From Lysobacteraceae bacterium (lineage in GTDB: Bacteria > Pseudomonadota > Gammaproteobacteria > Xanthomonadales > Xanthomonadaceae), in the NCBI GenBank assembly GCA_017990865.1, contig JAGNNB010000158.1, positions 1 through 7,078 of the forward strand: a stretch of DNA of 7,078 nt. The letters run 5' to 3'. Below, in pieces: positions 6,250 through 7,078 of the stretch; the stretch's first letter is position 1, and each line of letters begins with the position of its first letter. Both the position numbers and the translations under genes were made by a program. The notes beneath the pieces are model-generated. The model had not been told where the DNA came from. It searched no databases and saw only the letters and a program-made list of their open reading frames with translations.

Positions 6250-6254
6250 CCTCC
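6250..6254 (-). promoter_or_regulatory. Ribosome binding site of the HutD-family gene
   Basis: GGAGG on the minus strand lies 5 nt before ATG 6244. It is the clearest Shine-Dalgarno in the window and decides this start. Confidence 0.75.
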
Positions 6255-6320
6255 GGGCGTGCGCCGAGTGTACCGAAGCGCGAGATGTGAGCCGATGTAA
6301 GTAGCAGCTTGCGAACAGCA

Positions 6321-6361
6321 TGGACGGAAATGTTCCTTCTCCCCGCAACGCGGGGAGAAGG
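6321..6361 (+). repeat. CTTCTCCCCG palindrome, copy 1 with leader
   Basis: The leader TGGACGGAAATGTT (6321-6334) is followed by the perfect 12-bp stem CCTTCTCCCCGC (6335-6346) and its complement (6350-6361), with loop AAC. The leader and stem recur at 6471 and 6520, which marks a dispersed REP-like unit rather than a chance hairpin. Confidence 0.8.
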
Positions 6362-6414
6362 TGGCGCGCAGCGCCGGATGAGGGGCCGCCCACGGCAATT
6401 CGTCGCGAACAGCG

Positions 6415-6469
6415 CCCCTCTCCCGGCCTTCGGCCACTCCCTCCCCGTGCCAAGGCGCGGGGAGAGGGG
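6415..6469 (+). repeat. CTCTCCCC palindrome, copy 2 with nested hairpins
   Basis: The outer arms CCCCTCTCCC (6415-6424) and GGGAGAGGGG (6460-6469) are exact complements. Nested inside are GGCC-TTC-GGCC (6425-6435) and an 11-bp stem CTCCCCGTGCC (6441-6451) with 6454-6464, loop AA, one G.T wobble. The leader seen in the other copies is missing. Confidence 0.75.
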
Positions 6470-6470
6470 T

Positions 6471-6516
6471 TAGACGTGAAATGTTCCTTCTCCCCGTGCT
6501 TCGCTCGGGGAGAGGG
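6471..6516 (+). repeat. CTTCTCCCCG palindrome, copy 3 with leader
   Basis: The leader TAGACGTGAAATGTT precedes arms 6486-6496 (CCTTCTCCCCG) and 6506-6516, which pair with one G.T wobble. Seventeen bases from GAAATGTT through CTTCTCCCC are identical to copy 1. Confidence 0.78.
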
Positions 6517-6519
6517 CTA

Positions 6520-6565
6520 TGGACGGGATTGTTCCCTCTCCCCGTGCTTAGCACGGGGAGAGGGG
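6520..6565 (+). repeat. CTCTCCCCGTGC palindrome, copy 4 with leader
   Basis: The leader TGGACGGGATTGTT (6520-6533) precedes a perfect 14-bp stem, CCCTCTCCCCGTGC (6534-6547) with 6551-6564, loop TTA. It is the strongest hairpin of the set. Confidence 0.8.
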
Positions 6566-6588
6566 TGTAGACAAACTTCCAATAACGC

Positions 6589-6672
6589 TGTCATCCCGAG
6601 CGCAGCGAGGGACCTGCTTTGTCGGCCCGTGGACGGCGTAGAAGCAGGTTCCTTGCTGCGCTCGGAATGACA
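6589..6672. repeat. Large imperfect inverted repeat (GTCATYCCGAGCGCAGC family)
   Basis: A 31-bp left arm (6589-6619) begins TGTCATCCCGAGCGCAGCGA. A 31-bp right arm (6642-6672) is its reverse complement except at three positions. They enclose a 22-bp loop (6620-6641). Words of this type are common as dispersed intergenic repeats in bacterial genomes. The folded RNA would keep two of the three mismatches as G.U pairs. Confidence 0.8.
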
Positions 6673-6697
6673 GGGTCTTTTAATGACAAGGTCTTTT
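6666..6697 (+). repeat. 16-bp tandem duplication
   Basis: AATGACAGGGTCTTTT (6666-6681) is directly followed by AATGACAAGGTCTTTT (6682-6697), one mismatch. It overlaps the right end of the large inverted repeat. Confidence 0.8.
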
Positions 6698-6731
6698 GGC
6701 GAACCGAGCAATCGGTCGGTCGCGGCGCCTT

Positions 6732-6763
6732 GTAGAAACAGGTCCCTCGCTACACTCGAGATG
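6732..6763 (+). repeat. Degenerate partial copy of the large inverted repeat's right half
   Basis: GTAGAAACAGGTCCCTCGCT and what follows align without gaps to 6638-6669, matching 25 of 32 positions. All seven differences are transitions. No matching left arm was recognised nearby, so it looks like a decayed half element. Confidence 0.6.
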
Positions 6764-6796
6764 CGGGGTTCTCGGACAACGCCTGAGTGGCGTCGC

Positions 6797-6866
6797 CCGA
6801 TGCTGCCGACCACGCGCTGTCGAGATCGCGTTGTATAGATCGCGCTGCCGAAATCGCGCTCGGTCC
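6797..6866 (+). repeat. Degenerate 14-bp tandem repeat, about five units
   Basis: Units start every 14 bp at 6797, 6811, 6825, 6839 and 6853: CCGATGCTGCCGAC, CACGCGCTGTCGAG, ATCGCGTTGTATAG, ATCGCGCTGCCGAA, ATCGCGCTCGGTCC. The core is ATCGCGCTGYCGA. The period is not a multiple of three and no gene covers it. Confidence 0.55.
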
Positions 6867-6870
6867 TCGA

Positions 6871-6905
6871 CAGGCTCGCGGTTCGATGCGAACGCCGCGA
6901 GCCTG
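6871..6905. repeat. Bulged palindrome downstream of the ComEA-like gene
   Basis: CAGGCTCGCGGTTCG (6871-6885) pairs with CGAAC (6889-6893) and CGCGAGCCTG (6896-6905), with an ATG loop and a 2-nt GC bulge. It begins 31 bp beyond the stop at 6936 on that gene's strand, so it could end its transcript, although no T-run follows. Confidence 0.6.
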
Positions 6906-6935
6906 CGGGACGAGCCTACGGAAAGCGCGTTCCGC

Positions 6936-7078
6936 TCAGCGACCTTTCGCCGGGGCGGCCGGGGCCTTCGCGGCGGCCGGTTTCGCGGCCGGGGCGCCAC
7001 CGCCGATCAGGATCATCTCGCGGTTCTTCTCGACCGTCTTCAGGCCGATGCCCTGCACCTGCGCCAGTTGCTCGGCGC
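6936..7078 (-). CDS. ComEA-like helix-hairpin-helix DNA-binding protein, C-terminal part (runs off right edge)
   Basis: The frame is open on the minus strand from the window edge to TGA at 6938-6936, with 46 complete residues visible. It reads AEQLAQVQGIGLKTVEKNRE and then MILIGGGAP, continuing into a tail rich in Ala, Pro and Lys that ends AKGR. The segment LAQVQGIGLKTVEKNRE is the second half of a helix-hairpin-helix motif as in ComEA (hairpin GIG, then a helix), which binds double-stranded DNA backbone non-specifically. In competent bacteria ComEA is periplasmic and pulls in DNA during transformation. The start, signal peptide and first HhH half are outside the window. The roughly 22-residue Ala/Pro/Lys tail after the HhH is longer than in compact ComEA proteins and might add DNA contacts (inference). 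Other small HhH proteins remain possible. Confidence 0.8.
   Translation of the reverse strand, partial: AEQLAQVQGIGLKTVEKNREMILIGGGAPAAKPAAAKAPAAPAKGR

Larger units (their letters stand above)
6245..6935. other. Gene-free, repeat-rich intergenic region
   Basis: About 690 bp lie between the divergent end of HutD and the stop of the ComEA-like gene. Open frames exist on both strands (for example 6320-6670 plus, 6517-6813 minus), but they simply read through palindromes and have no family features. The region contains four CTCTCCCC-type palindromes (6335-6564), a large inverted repeat with a degenerate partial copy (6589-6763), a 16-bp tandem duplication, a degenerate 14-bp tandem array and a final palindrome. 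Each is listed separately. Confidence 0.8.

Noticed and set aside
6321..6565. CRISPR-like array
   Set aside because: Units are palindromes with irregular spacing (149 and 49 bp between leaders) and no uniform unique spacers; no cas genes are in view.
6320..6670. Small plus-strand protein of 116 codons in the repeat region
   Set aside because: It only reads through the palindromes, repeating the same words, and has no ribosome site or domain.
6517..6813. Minus-strand 98-codon frame across the large inverted repeat
   Set aside because: Its sequence contains repeat-derived words (HSERS type) commonly mis-annotated as proteins from this intergenic repeat family.

Overview
This is high-GC DNA from a gram-negative proteobacterium. 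It carries a TonB-dependent outer-membrane receptor, a PepSY-type inner-membrane protein, a HutD/Ves protein, a ComEA-like helix-hairpin-helix tail and intergenic palindromes. The combination suggests a gammaproteobacterium of the Xanthomonadales (Lysobacter-like). That assignment is an impression from gene content and composition, not a measurement. The window looks chromosomal; no phage, IS, plasmid, CRISPR or RNA gene was recognised.

Layout. (1) 1-1293, minus strand: a two-gene unit with a histidine-phosphatase-fold protein (610-1293) followed by an acyl-CoA dehydrogenase of the ACAD10/ACAD11 type (536 down to 1, cut by the left edge). (2) 1294-1603: a divergent intergenic region holding a 9/10 FNR-type box (1478-1491) and a Fur box (1511-1529). 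(3) 1604-4577, plus strand: a catecholate-type TonB-dependent siderophore receptor and a small PepSY-associated TM-helix protein. (4) 4604-4626: a perfect palindrome between convergent genes. (5) 4631-6244, minus strand: a HutD/Ves cupin-like protein, then a stand-alone MBL-fold di-iron (flavodiiron/ODP-like) protein. The latter has its own leader with a second 9/10 FNR-type box (5497-5510). (6) 6245-6935: about 690 bp without a gene, packed with palindromic and tandem repeats. (7) 6936-7078, minus strand: the C-terminus of a ComEA-like HhH protein.

How it may work together. The receptor and PepSY protein look like an iron-siderophore uptake pair: outer-membrane import, then possible inner-membrane ferrisiderophore handling or reduction. 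Fur would repress them, and an FNR/Anr-family regulator may add oxygen control. The MBL/ODP protein belongs to a family that binds O2 or NO at a di-iron site, and an FNR-type box sits where a class II activator should. I see no wholly new multi-gene system. The most useful leads are the two matching FNR-type boxes, the histidine phosphatase with Ser in place of its second catalytic His, and the repeat array at 6321-6905.
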